Counted from the first letter of the stretch, positions 1 to 10,527 are shown. The stretch: DNA of 40,184 nt from Planctomycetota bacterium (GCA_021413865.1 JAIOPN010000022.1:1-40184), one strand, 5' to 3'. Program-made: numbers and translations. The notes: a model not told the origin generated them from the letters alone.

Positions 1-75
1 CACGAGTTCAACCCGTTCGACATTCCACGGGGTGTTGATGCCCAAAATCTGCTGATAAAGTTCGGTGTCGCGCAA
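1..75 (-). CDS. ISL3 family transposase, N-terminal fragment cut by the window edge
   Basis: The minus-strand reading from a TTG at 75 gives MRDTELYQQILGINTPWNVE followed by RVELV, which then runs off the window. The pattern LYxQLLGIxxPWxVxxVEL is the usual opening of ISL3 (DDE) transposases, where it precedes the zinc-binding region. Only 25 residues are visible, so the catalytic domain cannot be judged. The TTG start is chosen because it sits exactly where family members begin, and no ATG lies nearby in frame. The plus strand is also open here (HEFNPFDIPRGVD...) but resembles nothing known and is probably a shadow. Confidence 0.65.
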   Translation of the reverse strand, partial: MRDTELYQQILGINTPWNVERVELV

Positions 76-141
76 GGCGCTGCTCCGGGGGAGCAGGCGT
101 TGTAGCTGCTGAAATCACCCATGCAAATCCCGGGAGGACCC
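1..141 (-). mobile_element. ISL3-type insertion sequence, 5' end only
   Basis: The window starts inside this element. The minus strand holds the first codons of an ISL3-like transposase. Upstream of that start, on the plus strand at about 116-141, the sequence CACCCATGCAAATCCCGGG followed by AGGACCC resembles the terminal inverted repeat typical of ISL3 elements (read outward as GGGTCCTCCCGGGATTTGC). The boundary near 141 is inferred. The other end and any 8-bp target duplication lie outside the window, so the copy may be intact or truncated. Confidence 0.55.
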
Positions 142-237
142 AAAACTCTTGTTCCAGGCAATGTTGCCGACTACGATGGCCACAGATCGTCGCCGCAGTA
201 TTTGACGTGCAGATCACATAAACAGTGTTAGCGAGCC

Positions 238-507
238 ATGGCGATGGACATTCACGAATCCTCGGACGAACCGATCAATACCTATCTTGATCGGTCCATC
301 TTCGCCTTTTTCGTGTTTTGGCCGTTAGGCATCGTCGCCTTAGTTTATTCGATCATGGCGCGGTCAAGCGTACGTCGCGGTGAACGTGCGCGAGCAGCCG
401 ACTATGCTGCTCTCGCCGTGGCGTGGGGAATGGCGGCACTCTGCGCCTTTGTCGTTGTTCTGATTGGAATTTTCGTAGCGCCGATGCTGTTCCCGCGTCT
501 GTTCTAG
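238..507 (+). CDS. small CD225/dispanin-like membrane protein
   Basis: An 89-residue protein with two hydrophobic segments. The first, about residues 22-40, reads FAFFVFWPLGIVALVYSIM. The second is about residues 59-85. Between them lies a short basic loop (ARSSVRRGERARAADYAALA). The arrangement 'F-PLGIVAlvys...G-...A...A' matches the CD225/dispanin fold, a re-entrant or transmembrane helix, loop and transmembrane helix. Bacterial members have no settled function. The start may be the ATG at 238 or the one at 244, and no clear ribosome binding site separates them. The gene follows the ISL3 end directly and stands alone on this strand until 617. The family call rests on pattern only. Confidence 0.6.
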   Translation: MAMDIHESSDEPINTYLDRSIFAFFVFWPLGIVALVYSIMARSSVRRGERARAADYAALAVAWGMAALCAFVVVLIGIFVAPMLFPRLF

Positions 508-616
508 GCTCACTAACCCGCCGTTGGAGCCGACCCCGGCAGCGGTATGATTCACTCGCGGTCGGGCCGGCGCGGCGCCGGCTCGGACACTGATCGGCCC
601 TACTTATCTCCCTGTA

Positions 617-1141
617 ATGCACATCCGTTCCCCGACATCGACGGAGCTTGACTCGATCGAGGCCACGCGACGCGCGTACCGGGCGATGTGGGCGGAGTTG
701 AAGGACGTGCCGCATCGCCCGTTTGACGGAAGCCGTGACGACATCGACGCGCTGGACTTCATCGACTACGAGGCGGGGCACCACCCCGAGGGGCTCGCGG
801 GCGCCGCGGTGATATGGGGCGGGGTCATCGTCGCCACCGGCGCGTTGTCGTGGGCCATCGGTGACGACCAGCACTTCGTGCTGGTCGGCGATCCGCACTG
901 GCCGCGCGCGTTGATCTTCCCCTACGCGCGCGTGGCCGAGCTTAGCGGGTCGTCCTCGCCGCAGTACGGTAAGTACCAATGGCTACTCGAAGAGGCGGTC
1001 CTCCGGCTCAGCATGCAGGGGTTCGGCGGAGATGTCGAGCAGAAGCTCCGTGCGCTGCTGCGGATCGAGTACGACGGGTTTACCGAACGGTCGCAGAGGT
1101 GGATCAAGTCGACGTATCCCGACCTCGGCCGGCCGGCGTGA
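617..1141 (+). CDS. hypothetical protein, 174 aa
   Basis: I do not recognise this family. The product is acidic and soluble, with no signal peptide. An alpha-helical N-terminus (residues 1-60) leads to a hydrophobic stretch GAAVIWGGVIVATGALSW at about residues 62-79. This is probably a buried beta-sheet rather than a membrane helix, because GDDQHFVLVGDP follows at once. The C-terminal third is helical and charged. The size, lone position and odd composition beside an insertion sequence resemble small immunity-type or orphan genes, but nothing proves that. No strong ribosome binding site precedes the ATG. The coding call rests on a long open frame with GC-rich third positions. Confidence 0.6.
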   Translation: MHIRSPTSTELDSIEATRRAYRAMWAELKDVPHRPFDGSRDDIDALDFIDYEAGHHPEGLAGAAVIWGGVIVATGALSWAIGDDQHFVLVGDPHWPRALIFPYARVAELSGSSSPQYGKYQWLLEEAVLRLSMQGFGGDVEQKLRALLRIEYDGFTERSQRWIKSTYPDLGRPA

Positions 1142-1289
1142 TAACCCGGCGCTGGAGCCGGATGCCACGGTCGATGTGCTCATCGACCAGTGCTCTTTGA
1201 GGCTCCCCCCTTCGCAGGCACTGGTCGGTCGAGTACGCCCGGCCAGTGGCACCCGGCTGACCATGCGCCGCGACGAGGCGAGAAGCAAC

Positions 1290-1697
1290 ATGTTCGCGAT
1301 CAAAGCCGAAGTAAACGACCCGCGGGCGAAAACTTTCACCTTCCGCGCCCAGAAGACGATGTACGGCGGCAAACGCATCACCCTGGGCGACGTGGTCTTC
1401 ATCTTCGCGAGCGAGAACGAGGGCGGGTCGGGCCTCATCGCCAGCGGGGTCGTCACGTCGGCCAAGGCGGTCGCGAGGAAACCCGGGATCGCCCGGCAGA
1501 CGCCGCGCGTCAGTGTCACCATCCGACGCACCGCACTCGTGAAGCGCCGCCTGGGGCGCGGAGAGCTTAGAACCTTCTCCAACTGGAACGATGGCCGGCC
1601 CGAGACGGAACTCAACTTCAAGTTCTACCGCCAGGCGACGAACAAGATCGCGGGCATCTCGGATGACGCGGCGGCGTTCCTGCGGGGATTCTTTTGA
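1290..1697 (+). CDS. hypothetical protein, possibly PUA/EVE-like fold
   Basis: The frame is open from 1032, but that start would overlap the previous gene, so internal starts are preferred: ATG 1263 or ATG 1290. The second gives MFAIKAEVNDPRAKTFTFRA and a 135-residue, basic, soluble protein. The N-terminal part has alternating beta-type segments with GDVVFIFASENEGGSGLIA and SGVV. This pattern is reminiscent of the EVE/ASCH group of PUA-like RNA- or modified-DNA-binding domains, but the resemblance is weak. The C-terminus (LNFKFYRQATNKIAGISDD) is helical. It lies 148 bp after the previous gene on the same strand and is followed by a 39-bp perfect palindrome. Confidence 0.55.
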   Translation: MFAIKAEVNDPRAKTFTFRAQKTMYGGKRITLGDVVFIFASENEGGSGLIASGVVTSAKAVARKPGIARQTPRVSVTIRRTALVKRRLGRGELRTFSNWNDGRPETELNFKFYRQATNKIAGISDDAAAFLRGFF

Positions 1698-1701
1698 CGC
1701 C

Positions 1702-1740
1702 CCCGCCACGCCGCGGGCTGACAGCCCGCGGCGTGGCGGG
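1702..1740. repeat. perfect 39-bp palindrome (CGCGGGCTGACAGCCCGCG core family)
   Basis: Two 19-bp arms (CCCGCCACGCCGCGGGCTG and its exact complement) flank a single A. The same core recurs at 3589-3617 with different outer bases. It starts 4 bp after the stop codon of the upstream gene and would form a very stable hairpin in RNA. Confidence 0.85.
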
Positions 1741-1752
1741 CTGTCGATCAAA

Positions 1753-1781
1753 GAAGCCCCGCATTGGCATGACGGGGCTTC
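1753..1781. terminator. hairpin, possible terminator
   Basis: The stem GAAGCCCCG/CGGGGCTTC has an 11-base loop containing TTGGCAT. A T-rich flank is present only when read on the minus strand (CTTCTTTG), yet neighbouring genes are on the plus strand. The sequence is nearly the reverse complement of the hairpin at 2518-2547. It may act as a weak plus-strand terminator together with the palindrome just upstream. Confidence 0.4.
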
Positions 1782-1854
1782 CCCCGGCCGCGCCGGGCGA
1801 TTACAATCTCCCCGTCACCTCTGCGTCCATCTTTTTTCATCAGTGGACCTTGCC

Positions 1855-2472
1855 ATGCACACGCTCGCCTGCGGACCCTACATCTCCAACGGCTTTCTGC
1901 TCAGCGTCGCCACCCTGCTCATCATCAAACCTGTCACCTATTTCGCCTTCATCCAGGCGTTCCGCTACCGCGTGACCGACTACATGCCCATGAGCTACTG
2001 GCGTGTCGCCGGCCTGGCTCTGCTGCGGGCGGGCGTCGGCGCGGTCATCATCGGGGCGTGCGCGTTTGTGCTGGCCTTCGTCCCCGGCGTGACCGGCGGC
2101 GGGAAAACCATGTACCAGGCGTGGAGCCTGCTCATCGCCGAGCGCTTGGGAATCTGGTACCTCATCGGCGCCTACTGCGCAGCCCTCACCGACCGCCGCC
2201 TTCTCGGCTGGACCCTCTCTGGCACGGCCATCGACATGGCGTACGACGTCGGCATCGTTTACGGCATGGACGACAACCTCTGGATCAACGGCGTGATCCT
2301 CATCGGCCTCGTCGCGTTCCTCGTCCCCCTGCACATCATCGGCCGGCGCAACGAGCTGCGGAACCAGTTCTCCCGCGAGCCGCGCTGCCGCAAATGCAGC
2401 TACAACCTCACCGGCAACCTCTCGGGTATGTGCCCCGAGTGCGGCGAGCCCGTCCGGGCCGCCTCCGCCTGA
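1855..2472 (+). CDS. membrane protein with C-terminal zinc ribbon
   Basis: A 205-residue protein. The ATG at 1855 is chosen because the first hydrophobic segment begins right after it, although the frame is open further upstream. It has about five or six membrane-spanning segments between residues 8 and 162 (for example GFLLSVATLLIIKPVTYFAF, GVGAVIIGACAFVLAFVPG and WINGVILIGLVAFLVPLHII). A cytoplasmic-type tail then carries CRKCSYNLTGNLSGMCPECG (residues 179-198), which has four cysteines for a zinc ribbon. This tail is a recurring feature of planctomycete membrane proteins. The function is unknown. A hairpin terminator follows at 2518. Confidence 0.75.
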   Translation: MHTLACGPYISNGFLLSVATLLIIKPVTYFAFIQAFRYRVTDYMPMSYWRVAGLALLRAGVGAVIIGACAFVLAFVPGVTGGGKTMYQAWSLLIAERLGIWYLIGAYCAALTDRRLLGWTLSGTAIDMAYDVGIVYGMDDNLWINGVILIGLVAFLVPLHIIGRRNELRNQFSREPRCRKCSYNLTGNLSGMCPECGEPVRAASA

Positions 2473-2517
2473 CAACGCTCGCGTGCGGTCAGGGCTCGAT
2501 TTCTCAATCCACCCGCA

Positions 2518-2547
2518 GCCCCGCCATGCCAATGCGGGGCTTCTTTT
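2518..2547 (+). terminator. Rho-independent terminator
   Basis: The stem GCCCCGC/GCGGGGC has loop CATGCCAAT and is followed by TTCTTTTC. It lies 45 bp after the stop of the zinc-ribbon membrane protein on the same strand. Confidence 0.7.
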
Positions 2548-2607
2548 CTGCGCCGGAATTGTGCGCACAAACCCGACGCTCCACCCCTGTAGGGAGGCGT
2601 GTGCTTC

Positions 2608-3603
2608 ATGGATGCGATCGCACCACCCGAACTCGAGACGCTCGACCGCAAACCCTCATGGGTGAACCGGGCCGGACGGGTGGACCGGTCGGCGTGCGTC
2701 GAACTGCTGGTGGGCGAGGTCTGGCGGTGGGCGGTGATGCGGCGGGTCCGCGCGGCGGACAAAATCGTCGAGGCACGTGGCGTGGCGGTCGTGCGGGCGT
2801 CGGTGCTCGAGGCGTCGCTGCGCGGGCGGCCGCCCCGGGTGCTCGTCGGGGACTTCCGCAGCGCGAAATCCAACGCGATGTCGCCCGGGCCCGGCACGCG
2901 CGCGGGGCGGTGGCGGGAGAAACGTCTGGGCAATCGCACACGCGCGAGCCGGGAGGTGGCCCCTTTTGAATTGGGTGGGGCGCGCGTCCCGCCCGCCGCC
3001 GGCCTTCCGAGGCCGGGTCCCTATTCAGAATGCAGTGAAGCAAAAGACAGACGAGACGCCCGCCCCACCGGATGCTCTGACATTTCACATGGGACCACTA
3101 CTGGAGGCGCGGCGCTGTTCGTGGTCGGCGGCGTGGGGTGGCGGCAGAGGAAGCGGGCGGCAAAAGAGCGCCCCGGCAGCGCGGAGGAGCGGGCGGTCGC
3201 CGCGCCCGGCGTCGAGATCGGGCGCGACGCCGGGCTGCGCGGGAACCCCAACCACGGGACGACGCGCTGGAAGGTGCTTGGGCTGAACGAAGGCTGGGAG
3301 CAGGCGGTGGTGATCGAACGGTTACGTCGGCACGCGAGCCTGGTGCGGCACGAAATGCTCTGCCCCGCCTGCGGCCGGCGGGCGCGGGTGCTGCTCATGC
3401 CGCTGGCGACTCAAGCTGAGGTGCGCGACGCGCGGACGGCGGCCGTGTGGTTGAACGGCGTGCGGCAAAGCCCCGGCAACCGCCCCGCCACGCCCGAGGA
3501 GACACGACTGGCGGCGCGGTACGGCCCGGTGTGGGATCGCGTGCTCAAATGCGCGAGCTGCTGGGCCGTGCGCTACGGCGAGAACCGCAAAGCCGCGGGC
3601 TGA
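2608..3603 (+). CDS. hypothetical zinc-ribbon protein containing a translated repeat element
   Basis: The ATG at 2608 is chosen because AGGGAGG lies 10 bases upstream. The GTG at 2599 would leave only one base of spacing. The 331-residue product is very Arg/Ala/Gly-rich and unrecognised. Its C-terminal half has two CxxC pairs, MLCPACGRRARV and LKCASCWAVRYG, which suggests a split zinc ribbon. Residues about 123-154 (GGARVPPAAGLPRPGPYSEC and following) are the translation of a degenerate copy of the intergenic repeat found at 10777, 13079, 15536 and 20103. That copy is 96 bp long, so the frame is kept. The stop codon sits in the centre of a palindrome. The gene could be genuine with a tolerated insertion, or two decayed reading frames joined by chance. 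Confidence 0.5.
   Translation: MDAIAPPELETLDRKPSWVNRAGRVDRSACVELLVGEVWRWAVMRRVRAADKIVEARGVAVVRASVLEASLRGRPPRVLVGDFRSAKSNAMSPGPGTRAGRWREKRLGNRTRASREVAPFELGGARVPPAAGLPRPGPYSECSEAKDRRDARPTGCSDISHGTTTGGAALFVVGGVGWRQRKRAAKERPGSAEERAVAAPGVEIGRDAGLRGNPNHGTTRWKVLGLNEGWEQAVVIERLRRHASLVRHEMLCPACGRRARVLLMPLATQAEVRDARTAAVWLNGVRQSPGNRPATPEETRLAARYGPVWDRVLKCASCWAVRYGENRKAAG
2974..3069 (+). repeat. REPIN-like element, family R, copy 1 (degenerate, inside an ORF)
   Basis: The outer arms GGTGGGGCGCGCGTCCCGCC and GACGCCCGCCCCACC are inverted. The internal hairpin GGCCTTCCGAGGCC lies next to the left arm. The copy has more substitutions than the other four family members, and its 96-bp length is divisible by three. 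Confidence 0.75.
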
Positions 3604-3617
3604 CAGCCCGCGGCTTT
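3589..3617. repeat. perfect 29-bp palindrome overlapping a stop codon
   Basis: The 14-bp arms AAAGCCGCGGGCTG and CAGCCCGCGGCTTT flank a single A. The core is the same as at 1702-1740. It encodes the last residues (KAAG) and supplies the TGA of the upstream gene. It may double as a terminator. Confidence 0.8.
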
Positions 3618-3623
3618 ACGCTT

Positions 3624-3677
3624 TCCCATAGCCCCCGGCTCGGCCGGGAGGGTCCGCGGGCGATCACCTGCAACACA
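3624..3677. repeat. REPIN-like element, family S, half copy
   Basis: CCCATAGCCCCCGGCTCGGC followed by CGGGAGGGTCCGCGGGCGATCACC matches the left half of the full element at 31907-32019. The second arm is missing, so this is a solo or truncated unit. Confidence 0.65.
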
Positions 3678-3681
3678 GACG

Positions 3682-3693
3682 CTACTCGCTATC
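3682..3693. repeat. 12-bp direct repeat, left copy
   Basis: CTACTCGCTATC is identical to 4316-4327. The copy covers the stop codon of the minus-strand membrane protein gene. The pair brackets that gene. Confidence 0.6.
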
Positions 3694-4240
3694 CTGCTCG
3701 CCGATTAGCCGGCAGCTTCCGCAGCTTCGGTTCCGGGGGGCGGTGGTTGCCGAATAGTGCCAAGTGAAGCTGCATCAAAGTGAACAGCACGCCGAATATG
3801 TGCCAAGCAATAACGTCGCTCGAGCCGATGACTAGGTACGTAGATCGGGAGACGACGGTGTGCTCCCCGTGGTTATTGAGGCGGTATGGCGGCTGTTGTT
3901 CAAAAACCGGGATCGTGCCGTCGGCAACCCCGGCCGGCGCGCCAGAGACAAAGAACCTGGCGATAAACGCAATTGCATACACAACGACGCACACGGCTAT
4001 CGCCGCACGAACGAGGAATCGATACCGTGCGACGCCGGGATAAGCCACCGAGAGCCCCTGAAGTTGCGATCTTTGTATTGCCTGCGGAATAGCACCGCCA
4101 CCAAGAACATGGCGAGAAAAGCCGGCACGCCCAGCAGGCGTCGGCCCGAAGAGCGACATGAACATCCCCGCCACGAAGGCAGCGATAATCGCAACGATCA
4201 GGGCGACGAGTGCGAAGGGTCCGGTGGCTGATGGGCGCAT
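3689..4240 (-). CDS. small multi-pass membrane protein, hypothetical
   Basis: I do not recognise this family. ATG 4240 (MRPSATGPFALVALIVAII) is preferred over an in-frame TTG at 4252, though neither has a good ribosome binding site. The 183-residue protein has hydrophobic segments near residues 9-30, 76-97 and 136-160. A polar exposed region of about 40 residues (GAPAGVADGTIPVFEQQPPY...) lies between the second and third. The C-terminus is basic. The gene is visibly AT-richer and less codon-biased than neighbouring housekeeping genes, which suggests later acquisition. It runs in tandem with the small membrane gene at 4327-4632, and both end at the same 12-bp repeat. Confidence 0.5.
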   Translation of the reverse strand: MRPSATGPFALVALIVAIIAAFVAGMFMSLFGPTPAGRAGFSRHVLGGGAIPQAIQRSQLQGLSVAYPGVARYRFLVRAAIAVCVVVYAIAFIARFFVSGAPAGVADGTIPVFEQQPPYRLNNHGEHTVVSRSTYLVIGSSDVIAWHIFGVLFTLMQLHLALFGNHRPPEPKLRKLPANRRAG

Positions 4241-4315
4241 GGTGACGGCCAACTAGGGTTACATAACGGGAGTGATGCGCCGCATGATGCCCACGCACCC
4301 TAACCTCGGACCACC

Positions 4316-4327
4316 CTACTCGCTATC
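4316..4327. repeat. 12-bp direct repeat, right copy
   Basis: CTACTCGCTATC is identical to 3682-3693. This copy lies at the stop codon of the next minus-strand gene. Confidence 0.6.
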
Positions 4328-4632
4328 TACTCAGCCAAAGATGAGGCACGCCCTCTCCACAAAAATCTCATGGCGCACAGAACCACGTAGAGCGGCGGCG
4401 CCCACACAACCGCCGCGAGGAGTGAAGCCGGGTAGGTGAGAAACATGGGTTTGTCTCGGTATACCCACCCGAGCGCATCAATGACCGGCCTGAGCGGTAT
4501 TGCCAACAATGCAAACAGCGTGAGTCGAAGTATCAGGGGATCGAGAACGGCAAGCAGCACGAGCAAAATCGGAGGCAATGCTGTTCCAGGCGTGGGTTTC
4601 AGGTATCGTCTGAAAGTACACATAGGCGTCAT
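4327..4632 (-). CDS. small membrane protein, hypothetical
   Basis: A 101-residue protein starting MTPMCTFRRYLKPTPG. Three hydrophobic segments lie near residues 18-33 (LPPILLVLLAVLDPLI), 36-50 and 66-90 (TYPASLLAAVVWAPPLYVVL). The basic N-terminus favours a cytoplasmic start. No family is recognised. Base composition is AT-richer than nrdJ next door. It is separated from nrdJ by a strong terminator, so it is probably transcribed on its own and perhaps together with the downstream gene at 3689-4240. The first ATG could equally be replaced by the second one, three codons in. Confidence 0.5.
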   Translation of the reverse strand: MTPMCTFRRYLKPTPGTALPPILLVLLAVLDPLILRLTLFALLAIPLRPVIDALGWVYRDKPMFLTYPASLLAAVVWAPPLYVVLCAMRFLWRGRASSLAE

Positions 4633-4674
4633 TTTGTTCCAGATGGACCGTCCCTCAACATCCTACCGCCCCGC

Positions 4675-4713
4675 TTAAATAAAATTCCCCGCGGGTGGTG
4701 GGGTCCCGCGGGG
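4675..4713 (-). terminator. Rho-independent terminator for nrdJ
   Basis: Read on the minus strand, the stem CCCCGCGGG/CCCGCGGGG encloses loop ACCCCACCA and is followed by AATTTTATTT. It lies about 210 bp after the nrdJ stop codon and also shields the small membrane genes beyond. Confidence 0.8.
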
Positions 4714-4865
4714 AGGAGGGGGAAGGAAGCGGACTTTTTGGCCGGCCTGGCCGGTGCTTGCCTGACGGCGGGCCGTTTTCGCGGTCCGCCGGGGAGGCTC
4801 GCGTCATTCCGTTGACGTCCTCCGTAACATCCCAACCTTTTTCCGTCCGACCTTCCTGAAATGCC

Positions 4866-4891
4866 CCGTCGGCGTGGGGTGACGCCGACGG
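4866..4891. other. stable hairpin in the nrdJ 3' region
   Basis: The perfect 10-bp arms CCGTCGGCGT/ACGCCGACGG enclose loop GGGGTG. The hairpin begins about 30 bp after the nrdJ stop and has no T-tract, so it is more likely an RNA 3'-end stabiliser than a terminator. The rest of 4714-4922 shows nothing recognisable. Confidence 0.55.
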
Positions 4892-4922
4892 AGCGGAGGA
4901 GAAAGAGCTTTCATAAAGACGA

Positions 4923-8555
<3,633 letters not shown>

Positions 8556-8653
8556 GCGTTCCCCTGTTTCTTCGCTTCTGCGTGTACTGGTCGACCCTTG
8601 AATGAATGCCCGTCAGCGTCCGTACCGGCGGGGAGAATTACACTATTACCGAT

Positions 8654-9571
8654 TTAGCCGTGTGGCTTTGCTCGAGGGAACAGCAAATTGCGGCAAGGCT
8701 CTTGTAGTCGCGGAGCTCCACTCAGAAGCCGTATCGCCCAATCAAAATTGTTGATTTCGGCGTAAAGAAATCTTTCCGATCCATGCAACTGGAATGCTCG
8801 AAAGATATTTACTCGTGTTGCTTTAACCTGTGCCGCCCGGCCGCTCCCATCCCACATAATTTCGCGTAAATAATCGTCAGATACGGACGATCGGGGGCAC
8901 ATCAGCCACAACGAAAGCGTAGAACTAATTGGACAGATCAACTCAGTGCCCCGCACCTTAAGCCCGCAATTAATCCGTCCGTTTCCTTTGCGAAGCTCTT
9001 CCTTATTAAAAAATGAAATCCACGAATCGCTAAGCCAAAATGGATAGCTTCTAGGGGTTTCAACCAACACCCATTTCTTTTCGCGAAGCGGCGGCATCAG
9101 ATTTCGCCATGCTTCACCCTTCAAGTAGCCTGCAAACAGGGATTGAGTAACAAAATCAATCGTGCTGCTAGGTGTCGATGGATCTGCCGCCGTAACAAAA
9201 CCCTGAATATCAGCTTTGGTAATCGGAGTGCGTGCAATGTGGCAGGCGACATAGCTCGCCAGAGACGTTTTTTCATCTTCGCTTAAGTTCGCCAAGCTTG
9301 AAGTCTGTTTGATCTTACTCAATACCTGCCCAACATCACTCTCGCTCTGCGTTAGCACCCCGTCCGCGCCAGATGCTCCGGCCCCATGAATTATTGAATC
9401 GTAATACCCGCACTCAGCACCCACGGCATCAACCGTCGTTAGTTCGGCTTGCAGAGTTGTCTTATCAAAACGATAGATTTTTCTATCTCGTTTGGTGCCG
9501 CGACCAAATCCGCGCAACAAAAGCCTTGGCGTAATGTGCTGATAGGTCGGGTTGTCTAAGCAAGTCTGCAC
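8654..9571 (-). CDS. DUF4238 domain protein
   Basis: A 305-residue protein. A GTG start at 9571 is supported by AGGAA about 7 bases upstream and by the family's opening pattern (here NPTYQHITPRLLLRGFG, compared with the usual 'HyvPqfyLr.F'). DUF4238 proteins have no established activity and some occur in defence or accessory contexts. The gene begins 27 bp after the dcd stop, in the same frame as dcd, and ends 98 bp before nrdJ. Its codons are clearly AT-richer than dcd or nrdJ, with many AAA, ATT and TTA-type codons. It therefore looks like a later insertion into a nucleotide-metabolism operon. No frameshift or internal stop was seen, so it is probably functional. Confidence 0.75.
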   Translation of the reverse strand: MQTCLDNPTYQHITPRLLLRGFGRGTKRDRKIYRFDKTTLQAELTTVDAVGAECGYYDSIIHGAGASGADGVLTQSESDVGQVLSKIKQTSSLANLSEDEKTSLASYVACHIARTPITKADIQGFVTAADPSTPSSTIDFVTQSLFAGYLKGEAWRNLMPPLREKKWVLVETPRSYPFWLSDSWISFFNKEELRKGNGRINCGLKVRGTELICPISSTLSLWLMCPRSSVSDDYLREIMWDGSGRAAQVKATRVNIFRAFQLHGSERFLYAEINNFDWAIRLLSGAPRLQEPCRNLLFPRAKPHG

Positions 9572-9598
9572 AGGCCGTTCCTGGGTTCCAATCGAATC

Positions 9599-10171
9599 TC
9601 AATCCACCTTCGGCAGCACAAGCCCCTTCTGGTTCTGGTACTTCCCGTTCTTGTCCGCGTAGCTCACGGCGCAGACCCGGTCGGCCTTGAGGAAGATCAT
9701 CTGGGCGATGCCCTCGTTGGCGTAGATCTTGGCGGGGAGCGGCGTGGTGTTGCTGATCTCGATGGTGACCTTGCCCCGCCACTCGGGCTCCAGGGGGGTG
9801 ACGTTGACGATGATGCCGCAGCGGGCGTAGGTGGACTTGCCGACGCAGATGGCCAGCACGTCGCGCGGGATGCGGAACTCCTCGACGGTCTCCGCCAGGG
9901 CGAAGGAGTTGGGCGGGACGATGATGTGGTCGCGCCCCGTGGCCTGGGTATCGACGGTGATGAAGGAGCTGTCGTCGAAGTGTTTGGGATCGACGATGGA
10001 GGAGCCGCCGTGCGCGGGGGCGTTGGTGAAGATCTTGAAGAGTGTGCCGACGCGGACGTCGTAGCCGTAGGAGGAGACGCCGAAGGAGACCTTGCCGGCG
10101 CGCTTGATGTTTTCCTCGAAGGGCTCGATGGGGACGAGTTCACGGATCTGGGTGTCGCAAAGAACGCTCAT
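9599..10171 (-). CDS. dcd: dCTP deaminase
   Basis: Deaminates dCTP to dUTP (or dUMP in bifunctional members), supplying dTTP synthesis. The 190-residue length is typical. [12 protein letters not shown] (31-42), [20 protein letters not shown] (111-130) and KVTIEISN (134-141) are the family motifs. Glu138 sits at the position of the catalytic glutamate of the E. coli enzyme. The ATG at 10171 is preceded by GAGGG, 5 bases away. dcd heads a minus-strand group with the DUF4238 gene and nrdJ. A 320-nt leader separates it from a putative NrdR-controlled promoter. The sequence alone does not settle whether it is mono- or bifunctional (with dUTPase activity). Confidence 0.95.
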   Translation of the reverse strand: MSVLCDTQIRELVPIEPFEENIKRAGKVSFGVSSYGYDVRVGTLFKIFTNAPAHGGSSIVDPKHFDDSSFITVDTQATGRDHIIVPPNSFALAETVEEFRIPRDVLAICVGKSTYARCGIIVNVTPLEPEWRGKVTIEISNTTPLPAKIYANEGIAQMIFLKADRVCAVSYADKNGKYQNQKGLVLPKVD

Positions 10172-10490
10172 GTTTCCCTCGCTTTGGTCTTCGGCCTGGA
10201 AGAAAAGTCACGCAATCCCACGCGATAGCCGCCACGGTGAGCGTCCGGCTCTCCACAGCGAACGGCCATGCTCGCCAATCAGTCAGGCTGCTCCACGGAA
10301 CGACGCCACCGAACGCACATCTAACACATCACCGACCCGACCCGCCGACCGACATGCTCCCCGTCCCCCCGGATTCGCCGCACCCGCCGAACACCCTATA
10401 AATCCCCTAACAATCATAGGCTCACTCGAGAATTTTCGCTGTCCGCGGGGTGTTGGGCTCTGTTAGACCTTCGTAAAACCCGCATTGGGG
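10172..10490 (-). other. long 5' leader upstream of dcd
   Basis: About 320 bp lie between the putative promoter and dcd. I see no cobalamin-riboswitch B12 box, no tRNA-like fold and no convincing small ORF. Stretches near 10380-10440 are AT-richer than the rest. It may hold an unrecognised RNA element, or a closer promoter may exist. Confidence 0.35.
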
Positions 10491-10518
10491 AGTCTACCAC
10501 TATATCTTGTGGTCGCAA
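10491..10518 (-). promoter_or_regulatory. putative sigma-70 promoter for dcd-nrdJ
   Basis: On the minus strand a -35-like TTGCGA (10513-10518) and a -10-like TAGACT (10491-10496) are separated by exactly 16 bp. The spacer is the NrdR-box-like sequence. Each hexamer matches the consensus only in part, so the promoter call leans on the operator between them. Confidence 0.5.
10497..10512 (-). promoter_or_regulatory. NrdR box 1 (strong)
   Basis: On the minus strand CCACAAGATATAGTGG. Positions 2-15 match the NrdR consensus CACwATATaTwGTG at 13 of 14 places. It fills the spacer between the putative -35 and -10, which is ideal for repression by NrdR when dATP is plentiful. Confidence 0.65.
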
Positions 10519-10527
10519 CGGTTTTCT

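Noticed and set aside
1-105. plus-strand open frame HEFNPFDIPRGVD...
   Set aside because: The opposite strand gives a convincing ISL3 transposase start, so this is probably its shadow.
8556-8653. possible cobalamin riboswitch before nrdJ
   Set aside because: No B12 box or characteristic conserved core was found here or in the dcd leader.
9581-9602. GGTTCCAATCGAATC, resembling a tRNA T-arm
   Set aside because: No acceptor stem or anticodon arm can be built around it, and it overlaps the dcd-DUF4238 junction.
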